This document shows positions 1-7,174 of a stretch of DNA of 64,000 nt, piece by piece. The stretch is taken from positions 132,159 to 196,158 of the forward strand of contig NZ_QUCM01000006.1 of NCBI RefSeq assembly GCF_003473545.1, given 5' to 3'. Source of the stretch: Clostridium sp. AM22-11AC (GTDB lineage Bacteria > Bacillota > Clostridia > Lachnospirales > Lachnospiraceae). The number at the start of each line of letters is the position of its first letter. Within the stretch, counting starts at the first letter, position 1. A model generated the notes under the pieces. That model was not told where the DNA came from. It was given only the letters and a program-made list of their open reading frames with translations, and did no database searches. Both the position numbers and the translations under genes were made by a program.

Positions 1-156
1 TAATACTTATCTTCTTCATAGTAATCACCCATCCCTTCTCCGCAAGAGGGACGGGCTTTGTGTTCCGTGCCATCCACCCTTGCGGTGAACTATTTATCTG
101 TAATGCACGGGACACATCGGACTGTCCCGTATTCTGTGCATCTTAAACTCCTTTCA
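1..156 (-). other. Leader-like region and start of a gene leaving the window
   Basis: On the minus strand an ATG at 19-17 (MKKISI...) opens a frame that runs off the window edge, so only its first codons are visible. Upstream of it lies a perfect 8-bp hairpin, ACGGGACA at 107-114 against TGTCCCGT at 123-130. The hairpin sits inside a 15-codon frame (141 to 94) that has an AAGGAG ribosome site. A short peptide frame plus hairpin ahead of a gene would fit a small leader or attenuator, but this is inference. The gene itself cannot be identified. Confidence 0.3.
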
Positions 157-240
157 TTATACCAGCTCTCTTATTTTAAAGAAATACTGCATAAGTCGTC
201 TGTCTTTCTTATAATTCAAGAATAAACCCTTTGCCTGCAT
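157..240 (-). CDS. 27-aa basic peptide of the mobile element
   Basis: A short frame starts 16 nt after the stop of the hydrophobic peptide gene. It has an unusually complete Shine-Dalgarno, AGGAGGTGA, six bases before its ATG. The product has 27 residues, rich in Lys, Arg and aromatics (MQAKGLFLNYKKDRR...), with no signal peptide. The ribosome site and same-strand position argue that it is translated. No family or function is recognised. It may alternatively be a translational-coupling leader for the next gene. Confidence 0.45.
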   Translation of the reverse strand: MQAKGLFLNYKKDRRLMQYFFKIRELV

Positions 241-256
241 ATATGCTCACCTCCTC

Positions 257-430
257 TCAAAATGTGCCCATTCTTACGAATGAAAGAAATACCCTTACCA
301 CCATAGCGAATAGAAGAAGAATTATTTTGGCAAGTCCTAAGACCAGCTTCAAAGCTCCAAGAATTATCCTTAATATCCACTTGAATATCTCTAAAATTAC
401 TGTTCCTACGGCTCCCATAACTCTTCTCAT
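257..430 (-). CDS. 57-aa hydrophobic membrane peptide
   Basis: The protein is almost wholly hydrophobic: two segments (about residues 5-25 and 28-50) of Ile, Leu, Val and Ala separated by single Lys/Arg residues, with basic residues at both ends. It is probably a small inner-membrane or amphipathic membrane-surface protein. I chose the ATG at 430 because AAAGGAG lies ten bases upstream; an in-frame ATG at 457 lacks a clear site and lies inside the ParR-like gene. It follows the ParR-like gene by 5 nt and so is probably co-transcribed with the partition genes. Function unknown. Confidence 0.6.
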   Translation of the reverse strand: MRRVMGAVGTVILEIFKWILRIILGALKLVLGLAKIILLLFAMVVRVFLSFVRMGTF

Positions 431-435
431 AATAA

Positions 436-885
436 TCAGTCTCCTTTCGACATCCATCCCATTGCAAGTCCTGCAACATCTGCATCGTCCATAACATCTT
501 CTGTAGGTTCTTGTGCTTCACTATTGGCTGCCTGCATTATTACCGGCTGACCAACATTCATCCCGGATATCACTCCGCCTAACAGCCTTATGACCTCTTT
601 CCTAGCCTCATTGGTTGCTGCTTCAATGACTTCTTCCTTAATGTCATCAATATCTTCTGACCGGATATATTCAGCCCTCTCTTTTTCCTTCTTCTTGATA
701 ACAAAAGTTTCTTTTCCATAATTATCAATGTAGAACTGAATCGCATCTATAATGAACTGGTTCTTAGATTTGAAAATCTTCGGATCAAGGTTCTGAATCA
801 CATCATTGATTTTCACATGCTGAGGATTGCTCATGTTGAGGCGGACAGAAGTTTTTACTTCATATTCAAGTCTTCTTCCCATCAT
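436..885 (-). CDS. ParR-like ribbon-helix-helix DNA-binding protein
   Basis: A 149-aa protein. Residues about 10-60 (KTSVRLNMSNPQHVKINDVI followed by SKNQFIIDAIQFYID) fit a ribbon-helix-helix fold: one short strand, then two helices. A charged Glu/Lys helix and an acidic Ala/Asp-rich tail follow. It lies 8 nt downstream of the ParM-like actin gene, the usual place for the adaptor ParR in type II partition systems. ParR binds a centromere-like repeat and couples it to the filament. AAGGAGG lies just before two adjacent ATG codons (885 and 882), so the exact start is ambiguous by one codon. The assignment rests on fold pattern and position. Confidence 0.6.
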   Translation of the reverse strand: MMGRRLEYEVKTSVRLNMSNPQHVKINDVIQNLDPKIFKSKNQFIIDAIQFYIDNYGKETFVIKKKEKERAEYIRSEDIDDIKEEVIEAATNEARKEVIRLLGGVISGMNVGQPVIMQAANSEAQEPTEDVMDDADVAGLAMGWMSKGD

Positions 886-893
886 CTGCCTCC

Positions 894-1814
894 TTATGAT
901 AATCGCTTAGTGCTTTTAAGCCCCATCGTGGCAAGCTGCTCATATCCTCTTGCATTTGCCTTTACATCAAGGTTATAGGAAATGTTCTTGGCATCATGGC
1001 TACCAAAATTCTTCATCACAACTGCCCCGCCACCGACAAATACAATCGGTGTAGTCTTTAAGTTATACCCAAACTCACGAATTGAGTTATATACCTTATC
1101 AACAAAATCCTCTATCTCTGCCTTGATAATGGCAAAGTATTCATCATCAATATCTGACCTGCCATATCGCATGATGTTCTGTATCTCTGACTCGTCTACC
1201 TCTCCGTTAAGTTGTCTTACACACTGTTCATTGATAGAACGCATACAGGTAATAAGACCTTTTGGTATCGTCACACACTTTGATTCATCCGGTGACTTGT
1301 TGATTACCGGCATAATGTCGATTGTCCAGCTACCGATATCTACTATCAGCGTTTTCTTTGCCATTGTAGGAATCTTGTCCACTACTGCTGCATAACACTG
1401 AGGGAATACTGCCACATCATCCATTTCAATATAATACGGCTCATTCTCATATTTGAAGCTTACACGCTTATTCTTTGTCAGGTACTTGATAAAATCATTC
1501 TTCTCTGCACCAAACCTTGTAAGTGGAAGTCCTACTGCAAGGAATACCTTTGCCTCTGCAAGACCTCTTCTTTTAAGTTCCTTAGCAACTGCTGCAAGAG
1601 TGAGAAGATAAAAGCTGTCATCTTCGACCTTTGTATCCTTTACTTCCTGCCTCACAGTTCCAACCTTATAGAACTTTCCTTCATACTCAAGTACATCGCC
1701 GAAAAGTGCCGGAGTTGTTGTAATCTCCTTAACTCCTGTGACAAATACCTGAGAAATTGTTTTCATCATTGACCAACCATGATCAATGCCGATTACTTCT
1801 AACTTGTTATTCAT
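894..1814 (-). CDS. ParM/StbA-like actin family ATPase
   Basis: A 306-aa protein of the ParM/StbA type: an actin-fold ATPase whose filaments move plasmid or element DNA apart. Visible actin-fold signatures are the first phosphate loop (IGIDHGWSMMKT, near residue 6), the second (LIVDIGSWTIDIM, near residue 150) and a late Gly-rich adenosine motif (IVFVGGGAVVMKN, near 260). The length is typical. The start at 1814 (MNNKLEVIG) puts the phosphate loop at the N-terminus as expected; an upstream in-frame GTG at 1865 would add 17 unconserved residues. The paired RHH gene downstream supports a parMR partition module. Such modules are common on plasmids and large integrative elements of Clostridia. 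Confidence 0.8.
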   Translation of the reverse strand: MNNKLEVIGIDHGWSMMKTISQVFVTGVKEITTTPALFGDVLEYEGKFYKVGTVRQEVKDTKVEDDSFYLLTLAAVAKELKRRGLAEAKVFLAVGLPLTRFGAEKNDFIKYLTKNKRVSFKYENEPYYIEMDDVAVFPQCYAAVVDKIPTMAKKTLIVDIGSWTIDIMPVINKSPDESKCVTIPKGLITCMRSINEQCVRQLNGEVDESEIQNIMRYGRSDIDDEYFAIIKAEIEDFVDKVYNSIREFGYNLKTTPIVFVGGGAVVMKNFGSHDAKNISYNLDVKANARGYEQLATMGLKSTKRLS

Positions 1815-1865
1815 ATGTTTTGCACATCCTTTCTCCTTAAACAGCCACTTGAACATCTTAACCAC

Positions 1866-2120
1866 CTACTTTCCTATCAGCTTTCGCATACAAGGAAAAC
1901 AATAACCATTCCCTTGATAATATGGACATCCGACACATTCCGTCGGAAGTTTCTGTTCTTTTTTCTTAGATGGTTTACAACATGTTCCATTGGCACATCT
2001 GTTGTTATGTCCCCAGAAGAATCTACAATGCATACAATCTTTTAATTCTCTTTCAAGCTTTTCTTCTGGAGATACAAACCTGCGTTTCTTATGCTTATCT
2101 CTTTTTTCAACTGTTCCCAC
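1866..2120 (-). CDS. Small Cys-rich protein, probable metal-binding, mobile element
   Basis: About 84 aa with ten Cys residues in paired arrangements (CMHCRFF, CANGTCC, CVGCPYY, CFPCMRK), consistent with two zinc- or iron-sulfur-type knuckles. A Lys/Arg-rich N-terminus suggests nucleic-acid contact. I prefer the GTG at 2120, seven bases after GGGAGGAG. A TTG at 2141 would lengthen it by seven residues but has no ribosome site. It overlaps the 49-aa gene upstream by 14 nt and ends 51 nt before the ParM-like start, so it appears to belong to the same operon. Function unknown. Confidence 0.55.
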   Translation of the reverse strand: MGTVEKRDKHKKRRFVSPEEKLERELKDCMHCRFFWGHNNRCANGTCCKPSKKKEQKLPTECVGCPYYQGNGYCFPCMRKLIGK

Positions 2121-2256
2121 CAGAGCTCTCCTCCCTTCCAAGGAGTGATTGCTCTCTTATATTTTCCAATATCCTGTCCGACTCACCTGCTGTCCTTGCT
2201 AATGAATACAATACGATAAGAACAATAATTATAAATGCTATGCTAAATCCCATCAT
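2107..2256 (-). CDS. 49-aa single-span membrane protein
   Basis: The frame starts with two ATG codons (2256, 2253) after a strong AAGGAGGAT site. It encodes one transmembrane helix (residues about 4-20, FSIAFIIIVLIVLYSLA) followed by a short charged cytoplasmic tail. It overlaps the Cys-rich gene and so is probably translationally coupled to it. It is the first gene downstream of the hairpin-rich noncoding region. No family is recognised; small membrane proteins like this are frequent in conjugative elements. Confidence 0.55.
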   Translation of the reverse strand: MMGFSIAFIIIVLIVLYSLARTAGESDRILENIREQSLLGREESSGGNS

Positions 2257-2284
2257 CACTTTATCCTCCTTCAAATTAGTTGCC

Positions 2285-2745
2285 ATATAGACAAAATTTG
2301 AATTTGGAAGTGATATAGTCTACATGGCTATGCTTAATGCTAAGCATGTAGGTACACGCCAGTCTTCTAGACTCCTATATCGCCCCGTGTACAAAGAGGT
2401 GTTCTCACCTCCGGGAGTTACAGACGAGCCACAAAATGTGTTTCACGACGCCCTTCTGAATTATCAGAAGCACTATCTCCTCTTTTAGCCTTTTGAGGAT
2501 AAGGACAAACTTCTCGCCCTCTGTGGTTGATTATCCTTACGCAACATGCCGAATCCTTTTTCCAGATTTCCATCCAACTTCTCACCCTTCATCTTTCGAT
2601 CCATCAGGCTACTAATATGATAGCTGTGACTTTCATCTTCCAGGTACATGCCCCGTAAATTTACTACCTACAGATACTCTGCAGTGCAAACTACTTTGCA
2701 AATCTGTAACTGATTATTAAATTGTTCATCCCAAGTTTTTCTTGG
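2285..2745 (-). ncRNA. Candidate structured RNA or hairpin-rich origin region
   Basis: About 460 nt with no convincing reading frame but many good stems. In plus coordinates: CCAAG/CTTGG at 2731-2745; a nested stem 2670-2675 with 2702-2707 enclosing 2685-2690 with 2695-2700; AGGTA/TACCT at 2642-2646 with 2665-2669; a perfect 7-bp stem (TTCAGAAG-type) around 2455-2472; GAGGTG/CACCTC around 2396-2412; GTGTAC/GTACAC enclosing AGTCT-AGA-AGACT around 2350-2392; and CTACATG/CATGTAG around 2322-2352. GATATAG, inside the loop of the GTACAC stem, can pair with CTATATC beyond the next hairpin, which would make a pseudoknot. Flanking genes on both sides are on the minus strand. It may be a structured RNA or, as DNA, an oriT or single-strand origin. 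It does not resemble tmRNA, RNase P or the group II intron domain V that I know. Confidence 0.5.
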
Positions 2746-2818
2746 AATGTCCATATATTACATTAGTTTCTATAATGCCGAAAGTGACAATCACGGGTCT
2801 TTTTTATCAAAACAGGTA

Positions 2819-3088
2819 CTATTGCGGTCTTTTTTCTTCACCTAACAATTTATTCCAAATATGCTTGGGCAATGGTCTTGTTGGTTCCTTAAATTTTTCC
2901 AAATACATCTCAAAGATATCAGTGTTAATCAACGCTGAATTTCCAACCTTATACACTGCCCCTGCTTCAGAAGCCAAAACCATAATCCTTGATTTACTTA
3001 TGCCATAAATAATGGCACCCTCAGTAGCATTTACATATTTTTTCATAATGTCTTTTGTATCTGAATAGAACTTATATGAGTTACTCAT
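2819..3088 (-). CDS. Small HTH/excisionase-like protein (repeat unit 4)
   Basis: An 89-aa protein with a single copy of a domain also found in the two genes upstream: a Tyr-Gly-Ile/Met turn, then (KSRIMVLASEAGAVYKVGN), then (ALINTDIFEMYLEKF). The order helix-turn-helix, short wing and C-terminal helix resembles MerR/excisionase-type DNA-binding domains found as DUF6462-type small proteins in Lachnospiraceae elements. The family name is from memory. Its start overlaps the stop of the preceding gene by 8 nt, so translation is probably coupled. Likely role: regulation or recombination directionality of the element; this is inference. Confidence 0.55.
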   Translation of the reverse strand: MSNSYKFYSDTKDIMKKYVNATEGAIIYGISKSRIMVLASEAGAVYKVGNSALINTDIFEMYLEKFKEPTRPLPKHIWNKLLGEEKRPQ

Positions 3089-3554
3089 TCAATTCACCTT
3101 CTTCCTGCCCATATAACGGCTCTTTCAAAGGTCTTGCAGGTTGTCTGAATTGCTCCATATAATTATCAAATATTTCCAAATTGATTAACACAGTCCCCCC
3201 TGTTCCCTCATTTATTTTATATGTTGCACCTGCTGCTCTAGCCAACTCGATAAATCTATGTCTGCCAATACTGTATATAATTGAAGCTTCTCCAATTCTC
3301 GCAAACTTTTTAATTATCTGTTTATTTGTTCCAGGCACTTTGTATATGTGTTTCATAAACTCATCAAACCTTTCCTTTTTTACTAAATGAATATGGGTAA
3401 GCTTGTATAAAGAACCTGCCGCCTTAGCAATATATTCAGTTTCTTCAACACTTAATCCATATTCATGAGCCACCTCTTCGACCCTTATGTATCTTTTTAT
3501 TACCTCCCCACCATGAAGATAAGCCCTAACATCCGGCTGTAATTGTGTTACCAT
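3081..3554 (-). CDS. Two-domain HTH/excisionase-like protein (repeat units 2-3)
   Basis: About 157 aa made of two tandem copies of the same small domain. The first (residues about 25-75) carries YGLSVEETEYIAKAAGSLYK and HIHLVKKERFDEFMKHI; the second (about 85-145) carries YSIGRHRFIELARAAGATYK and TVLINLEIFDNYMEQF. I place the start at the ATG at 3554. A GTG at 3563, overlapping the upstream stop, is possible and would add three residues. Two DNA-binding domains in one chain could bind a double site without dimerising, whereas the flanking single-domain proteins would need to dimerise. Function inferred only. Confidence 0.55.
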   Translation of the reverse strand: MVTQLQPDVRAYLHGGEVIKRYIRVEEVAHEYGLSVEETEYIAKAAGSLYKLTHIHLVKKERFDEFMKHIYKVPGTNKQIIKKFARIGEASIIYSIGRHRFIELARAAGATYKINEGTGGTVLINLEIFDNYMEQFRQPARPLKEPLYGQEEGELNE

Positions 3555-3563
3555 CCTTTTCAC

Positions 3564-3791
3564 CTACTTATAAAATTCATCATCAACTATATGGAATGTC
3601 TCAATGTACTCATCAAATATTTTTAAATTCACAAGCACTAACTGACCTAACTTATAGATTGCTTTGGCATCCTTAGCCATTTGCATAAACTTTGATACGC
3701 CCATATGATACATTTCTGCTCCTTCGCTATATCTTACAAACTTTGTATTACCATTCTTCTTAAATTCCTGATATGCCTTTGTGTGTTCCAT
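3564..3791 (-). CDS. Small HTH/excisionase-like protein (repeat unit 1)
   Basis: A 75-aa single-domain member of the local paralog set: RYSEGAEMYHMGVSKFMQMA, then KDAKAIYKLGQLVLVNLKIF and DEYIETF. The start at 3791 (MEHTKAY) is supported by GAAAGGAG six bases upstream. It is the first gene of a three-gene overlapping operon at the element edge, next to the attachment-like repeats at 3895-4033, which fits an Xis or regulator role. The integrase expected to act with it is not in this window. Confidence 0.55.
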   Translation of the reverse strand: MEHTKAYQEFKKNGNTKFVRYSEGAEMYHMGVSKFMQMAKDAKAIYKLGQLVLVNLKIFDEYIETFHIVDDEFYK

Positions 3792-3830
3792 GCTATTCTC
3801 CTTTCGGTATTTCAATTGTTCCTATAACGC

Positions 3831-3872
3831 AAAAAAGGACATCTTCTAAATTTCTTTAGAAAATGTCCTCTA
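3831..3872 (-). terminator. Strong hairpin terminator at the element edge
   Basis: Arms AGGACAT..TTCTAAA and TTTAGAA..ATGTCCT pair almost without fault around a TTTC loop, followed on the minus strand by TTTTTTG. It lies between lysS and the element operon and would stop lysS read-through into the element. Confidence 0.75.
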
Positions 3873-3894
3873 AGTAATACAATCTTTAATTTTT

Positions 3895-4033
3895 CAGACT
3901 AAGCAATCTGTACTAACCTGTACTAATCTTTTTTTGACTATGCCAAAAATTGGTCAAATCTTGGTCAAAACCCCTTGACCAACTATATATTTTAGTACAT
4001 CCAAGTGCTGAAACCCTTGGTTTTACTGGGTTC
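3895..4033. other. Probable attachment-site region of the integrated element
   Basis: This AT-rich spacer between lysS and the element carries a direct repeat (TGTACTAA.C at 3909 and 3920) and three copies of a TTGGTCAA/TTGACCAA octamer (about 3949, 3961 and 3974), two direct and one inverted. A GAACCCAGTAAAACC / AAGGGTTT stretch follows immediately at the lysS stop. Repeated short boxes beside a core at the 3' end of a conserved gene are the usual layout for tyrosine-integrase arm sites and att core. The other end of the element and its integrase lie outside the window, so the exact core is unknown. Confidence 0.4.
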
Positions 4034-5530
4034 TTACTTTTCTAACGACTTCATTGTTGGGAAGAGCAGGACATCTCTGATAGCTGCAGAGTTGGTAAGC
4101 AGCATGCACATTCTGTCGATACCGAAACCGATACCGCCTGTAGGAGGCATACCGATCTCCAGTGCGTTTAAGAAGTCTTCGTCTGTGTGGTTTGCTTCTT
4201 CATCACCGGCAGCAAACAGTTCTTCCTGTGCTTTGAAACGCTCTCTCTGATCGATCGGGTCGTTTAACTCGGAGTAAGCATTTGCCATTTCCCAGCCGTT
4301 CATGAAGAACTCGAAACGTTCTACATAGTCTGGATTTTCCGGTTTCTTCTTTGTTAATGGAGAGATCTCTACCGGATGATCCATAACAAAGGTTGGCTGT
4401 AACAGATGTTCTTCTACGAATTCCTCGAAGAACAGGTTCAAGATATCGCCCTTTTTGTGGCGCTCTTCAAATGCAATATTCTTTTCTTTTGCAACGGCTC
4501 TTGCTTCTTCCAGAGTGTGGATCTCATTGAAATCTACACCGGAATACTTCTTAACAGCATCTACCATGGTAATGCGCTCAAATGGCTTTCCAAGATCCAT
4601 TTCAATGCCATTGTAAACGATCTTGGTAGTTCCAAGAACTTCCTGTGCAACGAAACGGTACAGATTTTCTGTTAAGTCCATCATGCCGTGGTAATCAGTA
4701 TATGCCTGGTATAACTCCATCAGGGTGAATTCCGGGTTATGTCTTGTATCAAGACCTTCGTTACGGAATACACGGCCGATCTCGTATACTCTCTCCAGAC
4801 CGCCTACGATCAGACGCTTCAGATAAAGCTCAAGGGAAATACGCAGCTTCAGATCTTCGTTCAGAGCATTGAAATGGGTCTCAAATGGTCTTGCAGCAGC
4901 GCCGCCTGCATTTGCAACCAGCATAGGAGTCTCTACTTCCATGAAGCCTTCGCCACCTAAGTATTTACGGATCGCAGCTAAGATCTTGGAACGTTTTACG
5001 AAAGTATCCTTTACTTCTGCATTCATGATCAGGTCTACGTAACGCTGACGGTAACGCATATCTGTATCAGTCAGACCATGGAACTTCTCCGGAAGAACCT
5101 GAAGGCTCTTGGAAAGAAGGGTCACTTCGTCTGCGTGAACGGAGATCTCACCGGTCTTTGTGGTGAATGCTTTTCCCTTTACGCCTACGATATCACCGAT
5201 ATCCATTTTCTTAAAATCTTTGTATGCATCTTCACCGATGCTGTCTCTTGCCACATAAACCTGGATATTTCCCTTCAGGTCCTGAATGTTGCAGAAAGAA
5301 GCCTTACCCATAACACGCTTAAACATTAAACGTCCGGCAATGCTTGCTTCTTTTCCTTCCCACTCTTCATAATGTTCCTTAATATCCATGCTGTGGGCAG
5401 TTACATCATATTTTGTGATCTGGAAAGGGTCCTTTCCAGCTGCCTGAAGTTCTGCCAGCTTGTCACGGCGTGCCTTCAGTACATGGTTTAAATCCTGCTC
5501 TGTCTGATTTGACTTCTGCTGCTCTCCCAC
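4034..5530 (-). CDS. lysS: Lysyl-tRNA synthetase, class II
   Basis: This 498-aa enzyme charges tRNA-Lys with lysine in the cytoplasm. It has the expected layout: N-terminal OB-fold anticodon domain (about residues 60-160, [20 protein letters not shown]), then the class II catalytic core with motif 2 ([18 protein letters not shown], near 260) and motif 3 ([15 protein letters not shown], near 470). Length matches bacterial LysS. It lies 37 nt downstream of greA, as in many Firmicutes, so it is probably co-transcribed with it. Its final codons (MKSLEK) abut the mobile-element boundary, so insertion may have replaced the last few residues of the original C-terminus. Confidence 0.97.
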   Translation of the reverse strand: MGEQQKSNQTEQDLNHVLKARRDKLAELQAAGKDPFQITKYDVTAHSMDIKEHYEEWEGKEASIAGRLMFKRVMGKASFCNIQDLKGNIQVYVARDSIGEDAYKDFKKMDIGDIVGVKGKAFTTKTGEISVHADEVTLLSKSLQVLPEKFHGLTDTDMRYRQRYVDLIMNAEVKDTFVKRSKILAAIRKYLGGEGFMEVETPMLVANAGGAAARPFETHFNALNEDLKLRISLELYLKRLIVGGLERVYEIGRVFRNEGLDTRHNPEFTLMELYQAYTDYHGMMDLTENLYRFVAQEVLGTTKIVYNGIEMDLGKPFERITMVDAVKKYSGVDFNEIHTLEEARAVAKEKNIAFEERHKKGDILNLFFEEFVEEHLLQPTFVMDHPVEISPLTKKKPENPDYVERFEFFMNGWEMANAYSELNDPIDQRERFKAQEELFAAGDEEANHTDEDFLNALEIGMPPTGGIGFGIDRMCMLLTNSAAIRDVLLFPTMKSLEK

Positions 5531-5567
5531 GTTTTTTTGCTCCTTTGTGATAAAGTTTTAAATTTAA

Positions 5568-6050
5568 CTATGATACTCTCTGGATCTCCAGTACCTTGTA
5601 CTGAATAATTCCAGCCTGTGTTTCTACGTCTACAACATCTCCTACAGACTTGCCGATGAGAGCGCGTCCTACAGGAGCTTCATTGGAGATCTTGTTCTGA
5701 AGGCTGTTTGCCTCAGTGGAACCTACGATATAGAATTCCATCTCCTCGTCATATTCTACGTCCAACAGTTTTACCTTGCAGCCGATGTTGATCTTGTTTA
5801 CGTCGATTTCTTCTTCTACAACAACTTCAGCGTTCTTTAACAGTTTTTCCAGCTCTTCAATACGAAGCTCGATGTCTCTCTGCTCATCTTTTGCTGCATC
5901 GTACTCAGCGTTCTCGGAAAGGTCTCCCTGCTCTCTTGCCTCTTTGATCTTCTGAGCTACTTCTTTTCTTCTGACTACCTTCAGGTTCTGCAGCTCATCC
6001 TCGTACTGCTTCAGTCCGGCATATGTCAAAATGTGTTTCTTGTCTGCCAT
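5568..6050 (-). CDS. greA: Transcription elongation factor GreA
   Basis: A 160-aa protein that rescues backtracked RNA polymerase by stimulating cleavage of the transcript 3' end. The N-terminal coiled coil (residues about 8-78) carries the acidic tip (AREQGDLSENAEYDAAKDEQ) and the C-terminal FKBP-like domain ends with IIQYKVLEIQ. The length is standard. A near-consensus promoter at 6215-6243 drives it, giving a leader of about 155 nt, and lysS follows. The assignment is secure. Confidence 0.96.
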   Translation of the reverse strand: MADKKHILTYAGLKQYEDELQNLKVVRRKEVAQKIKEAREQGDLSENAEYDAAKDEQRDIELRIEELEKLLKNAEVVVEEEIDVNKINIGCKVKLLDVEYDEEMEFYIVGSTEANSLQNKISNEAPVGRALIGKSVGDVVDVETQAGIIQYKVLEIQRVS

Positions 6051-6214
6051 TTTTCCTGCTTCCTTCCTTTTGCTATTTGCTTACAACATGCATTCAGGGG
6101 CATCTTTTAATCTGCCCATTGCAATCTATGCGTTATCTGCACCTTTCATGTCCCTGTTTTTGTTTCACGAAAAATGTCTTCAGTATCTCTTAAAATACCC
6201 CACACATTCAGTGT

Positions 6215-6243
6215 ATTATATAGGAAAAACCAGTCATTGTCAA
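6215..6243 (-). promoter_or_regulatory. Consensus SigA promoter of greA-lysS
   Basis: TTGACA at 6243-6238 and TATAAT at 6220-6215 are separated by 17 bp, a perfect match to the housekeeping consensus. It lies directly after the yebC terminator. Confidence 0.85.
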
Positions 6244-6259
6244 GTGCAGCCACAGGCGC

Positions 6260-6306
6260 AAAAAACCCTTTCCCACCGCAAAAAGCCTGCGGCAGGAAAG
6301 AGTTTT
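6260..6306 (-). terminator. Terminator of yebC
   Basis: CTTTCC..CCGC pairs with GCGG..GGAAAG around a short T-rich loop and is followed by GGTTTTTT on the minus strand, 22 nt past the yebC stop. Confidence 0.8.
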
Positions 6307-6328
6307 ATATGTGCTAAAACGTTTTTAA

Positions 6329-7057
6329 TCACTCATCCCAGTTATGATATACAGCCTGAACGTCATCATCCTCATCTAACAGATCCAGGATACGGTTTAA
6401 TTTCTTAATATCATCTTCATTGGAAAGCTCTACCCATGTCTGTGGGATCATGGTAACATCTGCTTCCATCATCGGGATCTTTAATGCTTCTAATGCTTCA
6501 CGTACTGCACTGAAATCATCTGGTGCAGTGATTACTTCGTAGCTGTCTTCTTCCTCGGAGAAGTCCTCAGCGCCCGCATCTAATGCAGCCATCATCAGTT
6601 CGTCAGCATCCATCTCGCACTCTTCTTTGTCGATGATGATCTGACCCTTCTTATCGAACATATAGGAAACACTTCCTGGAGTTCCTACGTTGCCGCCGCC
6701 CTTTGTAAATGCGCTTCTGACATTTGCTGCAGTACGGTTCTTGTTGTCTGTCAGAGTATCTACGATAATAGCAACACCACTTGGGCCGTAGCCTTCGTAT
6801 GTAAGTGTTTCGTAGTTTACGGAAGCTGCATCGCCTGCTGCCTTCTTGATTCCACGGTCAATGGTATCGTTTGGCATGTTGTTTGCTTTTGCCTTTGCAA
6901 TAACATCACGAAGCTTGCTGTTGTTTGCCGGATCTGGTCCGCCCTCTTTTACAGCTACTGCTAACTCTCTGCCGATCACAGTAAAGATCTTACCTTTAGC
7001 AGCATCGTTACGCTCCTTTTTGTGTTTGATATTAGCAAATTTTGAATGTCCTGACAT
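6329..7057 (-). CDS. YebC/PmpR family protein
   Basis: A 242-aa cytoplasmic protein of the YebC (DUF28) family. It starts with the family signature [20 protein letters not shown] and contains [18 protein letters not shown], and it has the usual acidic middle domain (residues 130-200). Members bind nucleic acids. Some act as transcriptional regulators and others aid translation of difficult motifs such as proline runs, so the precise role here is open. It stands alone between its own promoter (7139-7167) and terminator (6260-6306). Confidence 0.92.
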   Translation of the reverse strand: MSGHSKFANIKHKKERNDAAKGKIFTVIGRELAVAVKEGGPDPANNSKLRDVIAKAKANNMPNDTIDRGIKKAAGDAASVNYETLTYEGYGPSGVAIIVDTLTDNKNRTAANVRSAFTKGGGNVGTPGSVSYMFDKKGQIIIDKEECEMDADELMMAALDAGAEDFSEEEDSYEVITAPDDFSAVREALEALKIPMMEADVTMIPQTWVELSNEDDIKKLNRILDLLDEDDDVQAVYHNWDE

Positions 7058-7138
7058 TGGTATAACACCCTTTCTTTATTTCTTGTTTCTTTCGTTTACG
7101 AAATTTTACAATATCATCTCTGATATTACATCTTTTCT

Positions 7139-7167
7139 ATACTAACACGATTTTTTTTATCTGACAA
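7139..7167 (-). promoter_or_regulatory. SigA-type promoter of yebC
   Basis: TTGTCA at 7167-7162 and TAGTAT at 7144-7139, with a 17-bp spacer, about 75 nt ahead of the start codon. Confidence 0.6.
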
Positions 7168-7174
7168 GATAAAA

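Noticed and set aside
2285..2745. Group II intron or IS remnant
   Set aside because: No domain V-like sequence, no reverse transcriptase or transposase fragments, no terminal inverted repeats.
4034..5567. T-box or riboswitch for lysS
   Set aside because: The greA-lysS gap is only 37 nt and the greA leader shows no T-box sequence.
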